A stretch of 64,000 nucleotides of DNA from Azophilus sp965116165 (GCA_965116165.1 OZ220484.1:992001-1056000); one strand, 5' to 3'. Counted from the first letter of the stretch, positions 35,043 to 44,102 are shown. The notes: generated by a model not told the origin, from the sequence alone. Program-made: numbers and translations.

Positions 35043-35835
35043 ACGAGCCTGGTACCTGGGCTGCGACGCGCAAGACATCGCCGAGAGGGCCATCCTGCTT
35101 GGCGACCCGGGCCGCGTTCGCCGCATGAGTACATACCTGGACAATGTCGAAATGCAACCGGTCAATCGTGGGTTGGCCATGGTAACGGGCGAGTACCATG
35201 GAACCCGAGTTACGCTCGCGGCATTTGGCATGGGCGCACCGATTGCCACCATTGTCTTGCATGAGTTGGCGCAGCTTGGTTGTCATACGTTTTTACGCAT
35301 GGGCACCTGCATGTGCATTGCCCCTGTCAGACTTGGTGAGTTCGTCATTGCCCAGTCCGCGTACAGTTTTGAAGGGACATCCCCCCGCTACAATCCCAGG
35401 GGCGACACCCCGACGGCGAGCGCGGAACTCGTCGAGCAGTTGCGGTTGCATGCGATTGACGCATCGGGCAGGTGCCATGTGGGTCCGTTCGCAAGCTACG
35501 ATGCCTTTTACGTGGATATGTTTGCGCTTGATGCGGGTGCCCGGATGCGCGTATCGGAAAATCTTCGTGATCTCAAGGCGAAATGCGTACTCGCCGTTGA
35601 CATGGAAACATCGGCGCTTTTGACCGCCGGCACCGCACTGAAATGTCAGGTTTCCAGTCTGTGTGTGGCAAGTGTTGACAGCGTAACGCACGAAAAACTG
35701 GCTGGCCGGGATATGGATAAATGCGAACGCAAACTGGCAAAAATCGCTTTCAATACGCTGCATTCCATGGATACGAAAGGGAATTATAATGCCGAACGTC
35801 AGGAACCTAGCGATCGGTCTGAATCACATCTGTAA
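35035..35835 (+). CDS. Nucleoside phosphorylase, uridine-phosphorylase-like
   Basis: A 266-residue member of the PNP/UDP family, which splits a nucleoside with phosphate into base and pentose-1-phosphate. Landmarks: ERAILLGDPGRVRRM (phosphate site), AFGMGAPIATIVLHEL, LRMGTCMCIAPVRLGEFVIA, and AVDMETSALLTAGTALKCQV (ribose/base contact region). The gene starts inside the kinase (ATGAGTAA overlap), so both enzymes are made together. The last 20 or so residues are polar and not conserved. It is convergent with sbcB, eight bases apart. Confidence 0.9.
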   Translation: MSKRAWYLGCDAQDIAERAILLGDPGRVRRMSTYLDNVEMQPVNRGLAMVTGEYHGTRVTLAAFGMGAPIATIVLHELAQLGCHTFLRMGTCMCIAPVRLGEFVIAQSAYSFEGTSPRYNPRGDTPTASAELVEQLRLHAIDASGRCHVGPFASYDAFYVDMFALDAGARMRVSENLRDLKAKCVLAVDMETSALLTAGTALKCQVSSLCVASVDSVTHEKLAGRDMDKCERKLAKIAFNTLHSMDTKGNYNAERQEPSDRSESHL

Positions 35836-35843
35836 GGCCTGCG

Positions 35844-37256
35844 CTACAGCCCATAAAGCACCCGCAGACGCTCCCCGTGCACCCTGAGTTGCAGCAGGAT
35901 TTCACGCTCGCCGCCAGCGGCCGTCGCAAGGCCCTTCGCCAACTCCGATTCGTAACGGTCGAGCGTACGCCAGGAGGCCTCGCCGACGCCGAGCTTTTCC
36001 CGAACCCAGGTACGCCACTCCTCCCGTTCCCCGGCGGTTTGCAGTTCACCAAACCCGCGCGCCTTTAGCCGCGCCGCCAAGGTTTTCAGTCGCTTGTCGC
36101 GGAAATCCAAATCGATCCAACGTCCCTGCCCAAGTGCGGCATGAAAGCTCGCGCAGCGCGCCCTGTCGTCATCCTGAAAGAAGCCTTCGTATAGCGCCGC
36201 ATCCACATCCGCGGCCAGCTCTCCGCCACGCCGCGCGTAAACACGGTGTATCTTCTGCGCGATACCCGATGCGCGCAGGCATCGCATACGCCGTTTGGCG
36301 AGGTCCAGGTCAACCTGCAATCGTTGCGCGTCCTCGGCGGTAACCACCTCCGCATCCGCAACGAACGGGCACTTATTGATGCGTATCTCCCGCAGCGGCG
36401 GACGCTCTGGCGCATCCCGCGTGAACAGCGCCTCGCGAATTTGCCGCGCGGGCCAATCCAAGAGCATCTCCACATCTTCTCCGAGATCGGCGACGACGAT
36501 GGCGTTGCTATTTTCGGGATGCCGACAAATCGACACGATGGGCGCGAGTCCCATGCGCCGGCGCGGGTACATGCCGGAAACGTGCACACAGAGCCGCGCT
36601 CCGAAGGGTTCAAGCAGGCCGCGCACCCGGCGTTTGGTGCGCCCGGCAAAGTGGTAGGCGAACAACTCGGGTTGTTTTTCCCTGACCAGACGGGCGAGCG
36701 CCACGGTGGCCCGGACATCGGACAGGGCGTCGTGGGGCCGGCTCTGGCCCAATTCGTTCGCGGCCGCCAATCGCTCCAGCGAGTAGACGGGCAAACCTTC
36801 CTCGTCAACGGGCCATTCGATGCCCGCGGGCCGCAGCGCTCCCGCCGCCCGCACCAAATCGATGATGTCCCAACGCGAGTTGCCGTTCCGCCACTCGCGC
36901 GCGTAGGGGTCCATGAGGTTTCGATACAGGCCGTGGCGAATGAACTCGTCGTCGAATCTCAAGTTGTTGTAGCCAACCACGCAGGTATTGGGCTCGGAGA
37001 ACCATTGGTTGATCCTGCCGAGCGCATCCCACTCCGAGATGCCCGCGCTCCGTGTTTTCTGCGGTGTGATGCCGGTGACCAGGGTGGCATCGGGATTCGG
37101 CAGCACATCGTCGGGCAGGCGGATATAGGTGGCGTACGCATCGCCGATTTGATTGAGTTCCGTATCGGTGCGCAACCCCGCAAATTGCACAATACGATCC
37201 CAACGCGGCTCGGTGCCCGACGTTTCCAAATCGTACCAATAGAACGTATTGGGCAC
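35844..37256 (-). CDS. sbcB: Exodeoxyribonuclease I
   Basis: A 3'-5' exonuclease on single-stranded DNA, used in recombination and mismatch repair. Exo motifs: FYWYDLETSGTEP (catalytic Asp/Glu), GYNNLRFDDEFIRHGLYRN, and RPHDALSDVRATVALA. GTG 37256 (AGAGG upstream) gives a 470-residue protein, close to the 475 residues of E. coli ExoI, beginning VPNTFYWYD; longer open frames upstream add unconserved sequence. Divergent from the acyltransferase gene. Confidence 0.95.
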   Translation of the reverse strand: MPNTFYWYDLETSGTEPRWDRIVQFAGLRTDTELNQIGDAYATYIRLPDDVLPNPDATLVTGITPQKTRSAGISEWDALGRINQWFSEPNTCVVGYNNLRFDDEFIRHGLYRNLMDPYAREWRNGNSRWDIIDLVRAAGALRPAGIEWPVDEEGLPVYSLERLAAANELGQSRPHDALSDVRATVALARLVREKQPELFAYHFAGRTKRRVRGLLEPFGARLCVHVSGMYPRRRMGLAPIVSICRHPENSNAIVVADLGEDVEMLLDWPARQIREALFTRDAPERPPLREIRINKCPFVADAEVVTAEDAQRLQVDLDLAKRRMRCLRASGIAQKIHRVYARRGGELAADVDAALYEGFFQDDDRARCASFHAALGQGRWIDLDFRDKRLKTLAARLKARGFGELQTAGEREEWRTWVREKLGVGEASWRTLDRYESELAKGLATAAGGEREILLQLRVHGERLRVLYGL

Positions 37257-37348
37257 AGACCACCTCTCGTCCCAACCAACCGCAACGCGGGCGGTACCGT
37301 AACGCGCCGTTGCTGGAAACACCATCCCATCTGTGTTAATCAGCGGTG

Positions 37349-38218
37349 ATGGCATGGCTCAAAGGCTCGCTCTCGGTCTGTTTCCTCTTGGCGAACACGG
37401 TTGTTGTCTGCACCCCCCTCTTCCTGATGGCCCTGGTGCGCCTGCCGCTTTCCGGCGCACCCCGCCGAGCTCTGACACGGTATATGGATTTGGCCATTGA
37501 CGGCTGGGTATCCGGCAACCGCCTCTTAATGCGGTTGCTTGGGCTGGTCGATCTGCGGATCGACTGGCCCACCGAGACGCTATCGCGCGACAAATGGTAT
37601 GCGGTGGTCTGCAATCACCAGAGTTGGGTAGACATCCTGCTACTGCAGGATTGCTTTCGGTCGGCCACACCGCCGCTCAAATTCTTCACCAAGCGCGAGC
37701 TGATCTGGCTGCCGCTCGTGGGCCTGGGCATGCATGTGCTGGGCTTCCCCTATGTTCGGCGTGCCGACAACGCGCAACTCGCCGCCAATCCAGCGCTCAA
37801 AAAGGCCAATCGCGACAGCACACTGGCCGCCTGCGCCGTATTCCGCAACCATCCCACCGCCGTACTCATCTTTTTGGAGGGCACCCGCTTCACCGATGCC
37901 AAACGCATCGCCCGCAACAGCCGCTTCGAGCACCTCCTGAACCCCCGCACCGGCGGTCTGGGCTATGTGCTGAGCGGACTCGGGGACGAGGTTGCGCAAT
38001 TGATCGACGTCACCATCGCCTATTCCGGCCCGCCGCCGTCGTTCTGGGAATTTCTATCCGGGCGATGCCCCGCGGCACAGATGAGCGTGCGGACCATTAA
38101 CCTGGACCCCGCCATGCAAAGCGAAGAATCGAAGACCCAGAGGCGGGCGCTACAGCCCCTGGTGGAGCGTCTTTGGCGCATCAAGGACAGCCGGCTTCAC
38201 CGAAACAAGAACCAATGA
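37349..38218 (+). CDS. Membrane acyltransferase, YihG/PlsC-type
   Basis: A 1-acylglycerol-3-phosphate acyltransferase-fold protein of 289 residues. An N-terminal membrane segment (LSVCFLLANTVVVCTPLFLM) precedes the HX4D motif VCNHQSWVDILLLQ, FFTKRELIWLPLVGLGMHVL, and FLEGTRFTDAKR. This arrangement matches E. coli YihG, an acyltransferase of the inner membrane that changes phospholipid acyl composition. ATG 37349 follows directly after a GTG in the same frame; the ribosome site is weak. Confidence 0.9.
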   Translation: MAWLKGSLSVCFLLANTVVVCTPLFLMALVRLPLSGAPRRALTRYMDLAIDGWVSGNRLLMRLLGLVDLRIDWPTETLSRDKWYAVVCNHQSWVDILLLQDCFRSATPPLKFFTKRELIWLPLVGLGMHVLGFPYVRRADNAQLAANPALKKANRDSTLAACAVFRNHPTAVLIFLEGTRFTDAKRIARNSRFEHLLNPRTGGLGYVLSGLGDEVAQLIDVTIAYSGPPPSFWEFLSGRCPAAQMSVRTINLDPAMQSEESKTQRRALQPLVERLWRIKDSRLHRNKNQ

Positions 38219-38315
38219 GGGAGAATGATGGGATTTATGCATCAAAACTCGCATTTGCGGATTTTGGTGCGTAAGTCCCAGAATGATTCCCCAACGAAAT
38301 GGGCACTTGGGGATA

Positions 38316-41282
38316 TCAGGGTCGGGTGGGATGCTCGCCAAGGTAGAAGACTAGGGACCAGGCATCGAGCCTGCCGGATTTCCCCGGGACGGCATCGATG
38401 ACATTGAGTGTCCACCCCCCTTCCGGCGCCTCGCCGTAAAAGGCGTTGCTGAGCACCTTCCAATCCAACTCAAGCTCCGCCGGGTCGTTGCCGTCTTCTT
38501 CGGCTTCAAGATGCTCCAGGGATCGGTTCATCACCGGGTTGACCACGCTGGGGGTTCCGGCGGGAGACGTCAGCGTGAAACCGAGATCCGCAACACGCTC
38601 GTGGGTTGCCTCAATGCGCAGTTGCATCGCTTCGATATGGGTGCCGGGTGGGAGGTCCACGCCCTGGGTCAGCGTAATGCCGGCACCGTCGTGGTCCGGT
38701 ACGGCTACCGCGTCGGCTTGGCGAATGGGGGCTGTCTCGATGAACTCGCCCAACCCATCCGGCTCCAGCGCGGCGGCCCCGGCCAGAGCGGCGTCCACAT
38801 CGACAGCGCCGAAGCCGTACCAGTTGTGGAACCTGTAACCGGCGGCGTTGGTCACCCAGGCGTGTTGCAGCACAGCGGGCTTGCCGCCGAATGCCACCCG
38901 CACCTCGGGGATGTCCGCATGGAGTTGGCGCGCGGTACCGGCCAGCAGGTATTTTATGTCTCGCCATGTCAACTCGGGCTTGACGCCAAGCAGCAGAGCG
39001 ACCGCGCCGGTGGCGTTGGGCACCGCCCCGGATGTGCCGCCAAATGTCGCCGTATAGTCGCCGAGGGCGTTTTCCAGCAATCTGGTCGTTAAGCCGAATT
39101 CATCGGCCGAGCGGCCGCGATCAACCCCCATCTGATCCGTGGTGATCAGCCCGGGTTTATCGCTCCCGTTCTCGCCGCCCGGCGCCGCCACCCAAAGATT
39201 GGCTCCGGCACAGGAATAACTGGAGCGCTTGCCGTCGGCGTTGAAGGCCCCCACTGTAATCACGTACGGATAGTTGCTTTCCGGATCCTGGTTGGCGTTG
39301 TGGCAGCCGATATCGAAATTCGGGTGCAGCGCCCGCTCGCGGTCGGACTCGACATAGGGCAGACAGCCGTCAAAGACATTGCCGGCCGCCTTGACGTAGA
39401 CCGCGCCGAGCGGCTTGCCGTCGCCCTCCATCGGACGCAGCTTCTCCACGCCCGCCTTGAAAAGGTTCACCTTGTCGGTGCCCAGGTTCTCCCCCCCGCG
39501 CGGGGCACCGTAACTCATATTGAAGATGTGCACATCCGATGACCTCGGGTTTTCCGTGCTCATGCCCAAGGCATCGAACTCCAAGCCCTCGGGATCGATC
39601 TCGTCTTTCCAGGTGTCGATCAGGTTGAAGCCGCGCAACCGCACCCGCGGCGCCACGCCACGCCCGCCGACGCCGTTGTTCGCCACCGCCGCCACCAGGC
39701 CCGCCACGCTGGTGCCGTGGCCACCGTCGTGGGTCGGCACGAACGGATCGTCGGCCCGCGCACCGTGGCGCACACCGACCAGAAAGTTGTACGAGGCACC
39801 GGGCTCGATGTTTTCCGCAAGGTCCGGGTGGCAAATTTCGATCCCGCCATCCACCACCGCCACCTGTACGCCATCGCCATCCAAGCCTTGCCGGATGGCC
39901 CCCGCCATACGCAGATCCTCTCCCGCGACACCGCCGTTTCGAGCGTAGGACTTTTGGCCGGTGTTGACGAGCGCCCATTGCTCCGGAAACAGGGGATCCT
40001 CGACCCCCGGCGACATGCTGCGATCAAAACCGGTGCAGGTGACGCGCACCTGGCCCCGGGCGTCGATGTGGTACTGAACGCTCGCCCGAACATCTATTTG
40101 GGAGTCTTCGTCACCAGCGCCGAGCTCATCCACGGAGGGCTCTTCCGGCGTGCGCTTGACCACCAACTCGAAAGTATGATCCCGGCCCGGCTGCAAACCT
40201 TCCAACATCAGACTGGCGCGCCCCCGAAATTGATCGCCGGGCGCCAGTGCGGGCACGGCGATCTGTGCCGGATGCGCCACAGCGGCGAGCGTCGTTCCGT
40301 CCTCGGCCCGGACCTGCATGGAGGCGCTGGTCGCGGACGAGGCCCGGCCACCGAAATTGAGAACTTGGAAGGCGAAATCAATGACATCGGCCTTGATCGT
40401 TGCTTCAAGGCGGGCCTCAAGAAAGGCCAATCCAGCTAGAAGAGCAGCTAGAGCAACTTCGCCGGTGTCCGCCGTTGGCTCGCCCGCGTCCTTGATGGCG
40501 ATGCGCAGGCCAGCGGTATCGAAGACGAGGCTCGCCGCGTCGTCGCCTGCAACCCCGGTGACAGCCAGGGTAATGTTCTCGTCGCCTTCCTTATCCAGAT
40601 CCCGAATGGGACGGATGGCGACGGTGGCCGAGCTCGCGCCCTCGACGATGGTCAGTGCCGGATCGCCTTCGCCGAGTGCGGGGAAATCAAAGTCGCCGCC
40701 GAGCACGGCGGAGCCCGTGGACTGGAGGCGTACCACCAAATCGCTTCGTGCGACGCGGCCCATGGATACCCTGACCTCGGTTCGGCCCTGATCTTCCCAC
40801 TCATTGATCGAGGCGGCCGATGCCGATAGGGAAAGGCGTTCGTTCACCGCGATATTGAAACGGATGGTGGCGGTGTCGGGATTCGCGGCGTCGCTGTCGG
40901 TGGCCCTGTAGGTGTATTCGGTGGCCGGCTGGCCCGCCGTGGGTGTTCCCGACAGCACCCGGCTGGCCGGGTTGAAGGTCAGACCGGCGGGCGGTTCCGG
41001 GGACAGGCTGTAGGTCAGGGCGCCATCGCCGCCCATGGCTTCGGGCAGGGTCTCATTGGCAATCGCCTCCCCCTTGACGAAAGCCTTGTCCTCAACCGTC
41101 GCGTTGTCAAAGCTCGGGATCGCGTCCAGCGGGGCTCTTCGCGAAGTCCCGGAATCGCCCCCACAGGCGGCGCAGGCCAGAGCCGTGACAAGCAGTGCCG
41201 TGCGCAGGCCCAATGCGCCATATGCCCCACCCATGCCACCGCCCGGGGGTGCGGGCAAACGGCAAAAATCCGCGACGGTCAT
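38316..41282 (-). CDS. Exported subtilisin-like (S8) protease with P-domain
   Basis: A 988-residue secreted or lipid-anchored protease. Export segment LRTALLVTALACAACGG has Cys residues that could be a lipoprotein site, though the lipobox is imperfect. Then an Ig-like putative cadherin/PIG domain (GLTFNPASRVLSGTPT), a Calx-beta-like region, and the S8 catalytic domain: Asp about 475 (VAVVDGGIEICHPDL), His about 521 (HDGGHGTSVAGL), Ser about 750 (TFGGTSGAVPNATG). The C-terminus is a proprotein-convertase P-domain (GFTLTSPAGTPSVVNP ... WTLNVIDAVPGKSGRL). GGAGG five bases before ATG 41282 supports the start. Upstream is a 658-base gap filled with repeats. Confidence 0.92.
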   Translation of the reverse strand: MTVADFCRLPAPPGGGMGGAYGALGLRTALLVTALACAACGGDSGTSRRAPLDAIPSFDNATVEDKAFVKGEAIANETLPEAMGGDGALTYSLSPEPPAGLTFNPASRVLSGTPTAGQPATEYTYRATDSDAANPDTATIRFNIAVNERLSLSASAASINEWEDQGRTEVRVSMGRVARSDLVVRLQSTGSAVLGGDFDFPALGEGDPALTIVEGASSATVAIRPIRDLDKEGDENITLAVTGVAGDDAASLVFDTAGLRIAIKDAGEPTADTGEVALAALLAGLAFLEARLEATIKADVIDFAFQVLNFGGRASSATSASMQVRAEDGTTLAAVAHPAQIAVPALAPGDQFRGRASLMLEGLQPGRDHTFELVVKRTPEEPSVDELGAGDEDSQIDVRASVQYHIDARGQVRVTCTGFDRSMSPGVEDPLFPEQWALVNTGQKSYARNGGVAGEDLRMAGAIRQGLDGDGVQVAVVDGGIEICHPDLAENIEPGASYNFLVGVRHGARADDPFVPTHDGGHGTSVAGLVAAVANNGVGGRGVAPRVRLRGFNLIDTWKDEIDPEGLEFDALGMSTENPRSSDVHIFNMSYGAPRGGENLGTDKVNLFKAGVEKLRPMEGDGKPLGAVYVKAAGNVFDGCLPYVESDRERALHPNFDIGCHNANQDPESNYPYVITVGAFNADGKRSSYSCAGANLWVAAPGGENGSDKPGLITTDQMGVDRGRSADEFGLTTRLLENALGDYTATFGGTSGAVPNATGAVALLLGVKPELTWRDIKYLLAGTARQLHADIPEVRVAFGGKPAVLQHAWVTNAAGYRFHNWYGFGAVDVDAALAGAAALEPDGLGEFIETAPIRQADAVAVPDHDGAGITLTQGVDLPPGTHIEAMQLRIEATHERVADLGFTLTSPAGTPSVVNPVMNRSLEHLEAEEDGNDPAELELDWKVLSNAFYGEAPEGGWTLNVIDAVPGKSGRLDAWSLVFYLGEHPTRP

Positions 41283-41418
41283 TGCGGCCTCCGGCGTAAG
41301 CAGTTCAATGTCGGGCCATCGATTTTGTTGGTGCTTCGGCTGTGCACACCCTCACTCCACGCACCCAGTGCTTGCACTACTCCTGCCATGTTCATCCATG
41401 AATAGATCGGGCCAGCAG

Positions 41419-41558
41419 CCTGTCGGACTTTATGGCGCTTAATTTCATAACATTTTGATTTTATTTAATATTTTCTCTTCAGCCTATCGCAAACGAATTT
41501 CGTAAATATCCATTAAGTCAATGACTTAGGAGATTCGGCACGGCTAAGCCCGACAGGG
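41419..41558. repeat. Candidate short inverted-repeat element (family 3)
   Basis: CCTGTCGGACTT at the left and AAGCCCGACAGGG at the right are inverted repeats (one mismatch in 12) bounding about 140 bases with a very AT-rich interior, unlike the GC-rich surroundings. No coding capacity. Only one copy is in the window, so this rests on structure alone. Confidence 0.5.
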
Positions 41559-41560
41559 TA

Positions 41561-41582
41561 CCAGTGCTCCATCCAACTGATA
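41561..41582 (-). repeat. tRNA D-arm-like fragment, copy 2
   Basis: CCAGTGCTCCATCCAACTGAT differs by one base from the fragment at 9683. Complement reads as a tRNA D-arm (CAGTTGGATGGAGCACTGG). No further tRNA structure is present. It lies between two repeat elements. Confidence 0.45.
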
Positions 41583-41583
41583 A

Positions 41584-41664
41584 TGCCGCATCAGCGCACC
41601 CGCAAGCGCCCAGATGCGCGACGGAGCCCCGCCGGCGTATCCGGCGATACGTCAAGGGGCGACA
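41584..41664 (-). repeat. REP-like repeat, copy 2 (inverted)
   Basis: The reverse complement of this stretch matches 14601-14683, including GTTGTCGCCCC, TGACGTATCGCCGGATACG and GCGCTGATGCGGC. The short open frames that cross it have no protein-like features. Confidence 0.6.
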
Positions 41665-41811
41665 ACAAAACAAATGGGCACTTGCGGACGCGCCCTCCGA
41701 GTGGCGGCGGGAGCGGTCCGGGCGAGGGATCGGCTGCCGGCGTTGTGGCGGGCGACGAAGCGGTTGATCCTTTCTGTGAGCTGCTATACAACTTATTTGT
41801 GGGACAACACA

Positions 41812-41944
41812 CTAGTGTCCTGTCCCGGAAATGCGCATACTATTCGAACTGTGTGCAATGTATCGTATATCATTGATTTTAAATGAAATTATTTTTTATA
41901 GGCCGGTGACTATTTTATAGCGAATTTGCCGGACAGCACACTAG
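41812..41944. repeat. MITE family 2, complete copy with CTAG duplication
   Basis: A 125-base element (41816-41940) starts TGTCCTGTCCCGGAAATGCGC and ends GCGAATTTGCCGGACAGCACA, imperfect inverted repeats of about 20 bases. CTAG flanks both sides (41812-41815 and 41941-41944), as expected for a four-base target duplication. Interior is AT-rich, without coding capacity. The right CTAG supplies the stop codon of the gene at 41941-42519. Confidence 0.82.
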
Positions 41945-42519
41945 CGGAGCACAGGCCTCGGCCCCCGCACCTTGACCCGGGCGCTTATGACGGCCGACAA
42001 GTCCGCGATAGCCGCCGCGGCCTGAGCGGGATTCACCTCCACAGGGAGGTGGATCAAGGCGAAACCCAGCAAATCATAGACTTTTCCGCCCGTGCCTCCG
42101 GCCGCCTCGACAACCTGGGGCAACTGGCCATAGTCGCGCAACTCGACGCGCAGGCTGGGGCTCAGCACCTCGAAGCGGGCGCTTTGGGGGTCGAACGCGA
42201 CATGCCGGGGCCGTTCGTCCAAGGCTACCCGCATCATGTGGGTCCGGCCCCGGCGCGTTACCCGGTAGACGCGAAAGCCATCTTCCACAGCCATGCCGAG
42301 GCGCAAGCCATCGCGCATCTCCGTACCGGATGTTTGGGCATCGGTGGAAAACACGAGCAATGGCCGGTCCACGGTCGCGGCGCTTAGGGAAATTGCACCG
42401 GCCGCCTGGGCGGCAACGGCTATGAGACTCAGGCCAACCAGCCATGTAAGCGGCCCGGGAGCCCGCACTGTGGGAAATGCTCGGGGGAATGCAGCCCAGC
42501 GCGGGGCTTTACAATGCAT
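41941..42519 (-). CDS. Exported protein of unknown function
   Basis: A 192-residue protein with one hydrophobic segment near the N-terminus (LTWLVGLSLIAVAAQAAGAI), probably a signal peptide, and no recognised domain. The last 40 residues (GFALIHLPVEVNPAQAAAAI ... KVRGPRPVLR) look like an inhibitor/propeptide-type segment of exported proteases; this is a weak resemblance. The stop TAG is part of the CTAG next to the MITE, so a longer original protein is possible. ATG 42519 overlaps the upstream gene by 11 bases, so it is the last member of a three-gene minus-strand cluster. Confidence 0.65.
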   Translation of the reverse strand: MHCKAPRWAAFPRAFPTVRAPGPLTWLVGLSLIAVAAQAAGAISLSAATVDRPLLVFSTDAQTSGTEMRDGLRLGMAVEDGFRVYRVTRRGRTHMMRVALDERPRHVAFDPQSARFEVLSPSLRVELRDYGQLPQVVEAAGGTGGKVYDLLGFALIHLPVEVNPAQAAAAIADLSAVISARVKVRGPRPVLR

Positions 42520-43204
42520 CGAGCCGCCCCTCGATATCTATCAACCTGGTATTGAATTGCCGCCGGTATCCGTCGATGGCGTCGATGGCCTGTTCGTGCT
42601 CGCGGACACTGCCGCTCAGGGTCGCCACAGTCTGGTTGGCCTTGTTCACCTTGTCGACGAGGTCGCGCTGGCCGCGCAATACACGCTGGAGTTGCAGTTC
42701 AATGGCGGCAAGCTGATCGGCCACCGCATCCTGCCGGCCAAGCGCCTGCTCGTGCCGGTCGATGGTGCTCCTGAGCGTTTTGCTGGTCGATTCCAAGGCC
42801 TCAATGGTCGTCTTGTGGGATTGCAGCAACTGTTGGTTGTCCTGAATCCACTTCTTGTTCCGATCATTGGAAATCGTCCACAGTTTTCTTATTTCCGATT
42901 CCCAAAAGTCGATCTGCTCATCGGTTTGCGCATCGGTTTCGCTGATCACCCGATCGGTCATCCGCAAGCGATCCTCCAACGCCTCGATGCGCGTGTTGGC
43001 CTGCGTCAGCCGCTGTTGTTCCTGCACAAGCAGGCGCTGCTGGTTGGCGATAAACCAGCCGGCCACGGCAAGTCCGGCGGCGAGAACGACAAGGATCAGG
43101 ATAAGCCCAACCATCCCGGCACCGCCACCACCGCCGCGTCGACGGGATGCGGCCGGAGGACGCCGATGCGCGTCCTCCGGCGTCGCCGCAATGCTTTGGG
43201 TCAT
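42509..43204 (-). CDS. Membrane-anchored coiled-coil protein
   Basis: A 231-residue protein: a basic Gly-rich N-terminus (HRRPPAASRRRGGGGGAG), a single transmembrane segment (MVGLILILVVLAAGLAVAGW), then about 150 residues of heptad-rich helix (EQQRLTQANTRIEALEDRLR, DRHEQALGRQDAVADQ). The topology suggests a periplasmic coiled coil anchored in the inner membrane. No named family recognised. ATG 43204 is used; a TTG at 43234 would add ten residues. It is 39 bases after the PuuD-like gene. Confidence 0.75.
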   Translation of the reverse strand: MTQSIAATPEDAHRRPPAASRRRGGGGGAGMVGLILILVVLAAGLAVAGWFIANQQRLLVQEQQRLTQANTRIEALEDRLRMTDRVISETDAQTDEQIDFWESEIRKLWTISNDRNKKWIQDNQQLLQSHKTTIEALESTSKTLRSTIDRHEQALGRQDAVADQLAAIELQLQRVLRGQRDLVDKVNKANQTVATLSGSVREHEQAIDAIDGYRRQFNTRLIDIEGRLDAL

Positions 43205-43243
43205 GCTTCGCTTTGGATCATGCTTCGGAACCAAACAGGCGGG

Positions 43244-43900
43244 CTAGAGAATCCACAGCAGGCCCCAAAGCACCAAAATCAGCACAAAGCCGGAAACAAT
43301 GACCCCCCGAATCGAGGCGATGGGGCCAGGCTTGCCGACGATGGCATTGACTTCAATGGCCGCGATGATGATCAGGGCCGCAATCAGCGCGTTCATCTCA
43401 CTGCCCACACTGCCGCTCGGCAGATGCGCACTCGAGCCCATGAAGTACAGCATGGGAATGGAGAAGAGCGTGTTGGTTCGCGACGCCAGCGCCGCCTTGG
43501 GCGCCGCGGCGGCCGCCTCCGACAGAGCTTCCCCACCAGCGGCGATCTGCTTGTTGGATGCGATCAGGATTCGTTGATTCGGCCAGATGATCAGCCAGAC
43601 GTTCAAAAACATCAGAATGGCCATGACGGAACCAATCACGATATCGACGGTGACCCCGCTGCCGCGGAGGTAGAGCATGATAAGCCCGGTTAGCAAGGTG
43701 AGCATTGCCGCCCAGCGGAACCACCAAAGCGCCCGCGGCACGAGCTTGGTGAACGCATCGGTGCGCGCGCCGGCATCGGCCTCCTTGAAGTATTCGGTCT
43801 GCACGAAGTTGAAGTAATAGAGCAGGCCTATCCAAGTGATACCGGCCAAAAAGTGCCCCCATCTCGCCAGATAATCAATCACCAGTTCCATCCCGGACAT
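43244..43900 (-). CDS. PuuD/urate-oxidase-N-like integral membrane protein
   Basis: A 218-residue inner-membrane protein with about six or seven transmembrane segments, starting MSGMELVIDYLARWGHFLAG and containing WIGLLYYFNFVQTEYFKEAD, LIIWPNQRILIASNKQIAAG and SIPMLYFMGSSAHLPSGSVG. These match the membrane domain of PuuD-type urate hydroxylases, but the C-terminal cytochrome c domain (CxxCH) is missing, so urate oxidation cannot be assumed. GGAGG five bases before the ATG fixes the start; the frame upstream of it is not used. Confidence 0.82.
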   Translation of the reverse strand: MSGMELVIDYLARWGHFLAGITWIGLLYYFNFVQTEYFKEADAGARTDAFTKLVPRALWWFRWAAMLTLLTGLIMLYLRGSGVTVDIVIGSVMAILMFLNVWLIIWPNQRILIASNKQIAAGGEALSEAAAAAPKAALASRTNTLFSIPMLYFMGSSAHLPSGSVGSEMNALIAALIIIAAIEVNAIVGKPGPIASIRGVIVSGFVLILVLWGLLWIL

Positions 43901-44102
43901 CGTTTCCTCCAAGCCAATTCGATTTTGATCCAAGTTGCGCCGCCGCCGCTCAACCGCGGTCCTGGATACGGCTCAACAGCCCGTGCCTACCCAACACCGC
44001 CGTCCCAACGGTTCGAAGTGCCGCCACGCTGGGCTCCACAGACAAATATATCGCGGGTTCGATGCCAAAGCGAGTACTTGCACCGGCTCAGGCAGAACCA
44101 TC

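Noticed and set aside
41564..41886. Short plus-strand open frames between the S8 protease and the exported protein
   Set aside because: They run through the REP-like repeat and MITE family 2 and have no ribosome site or protein-like features.
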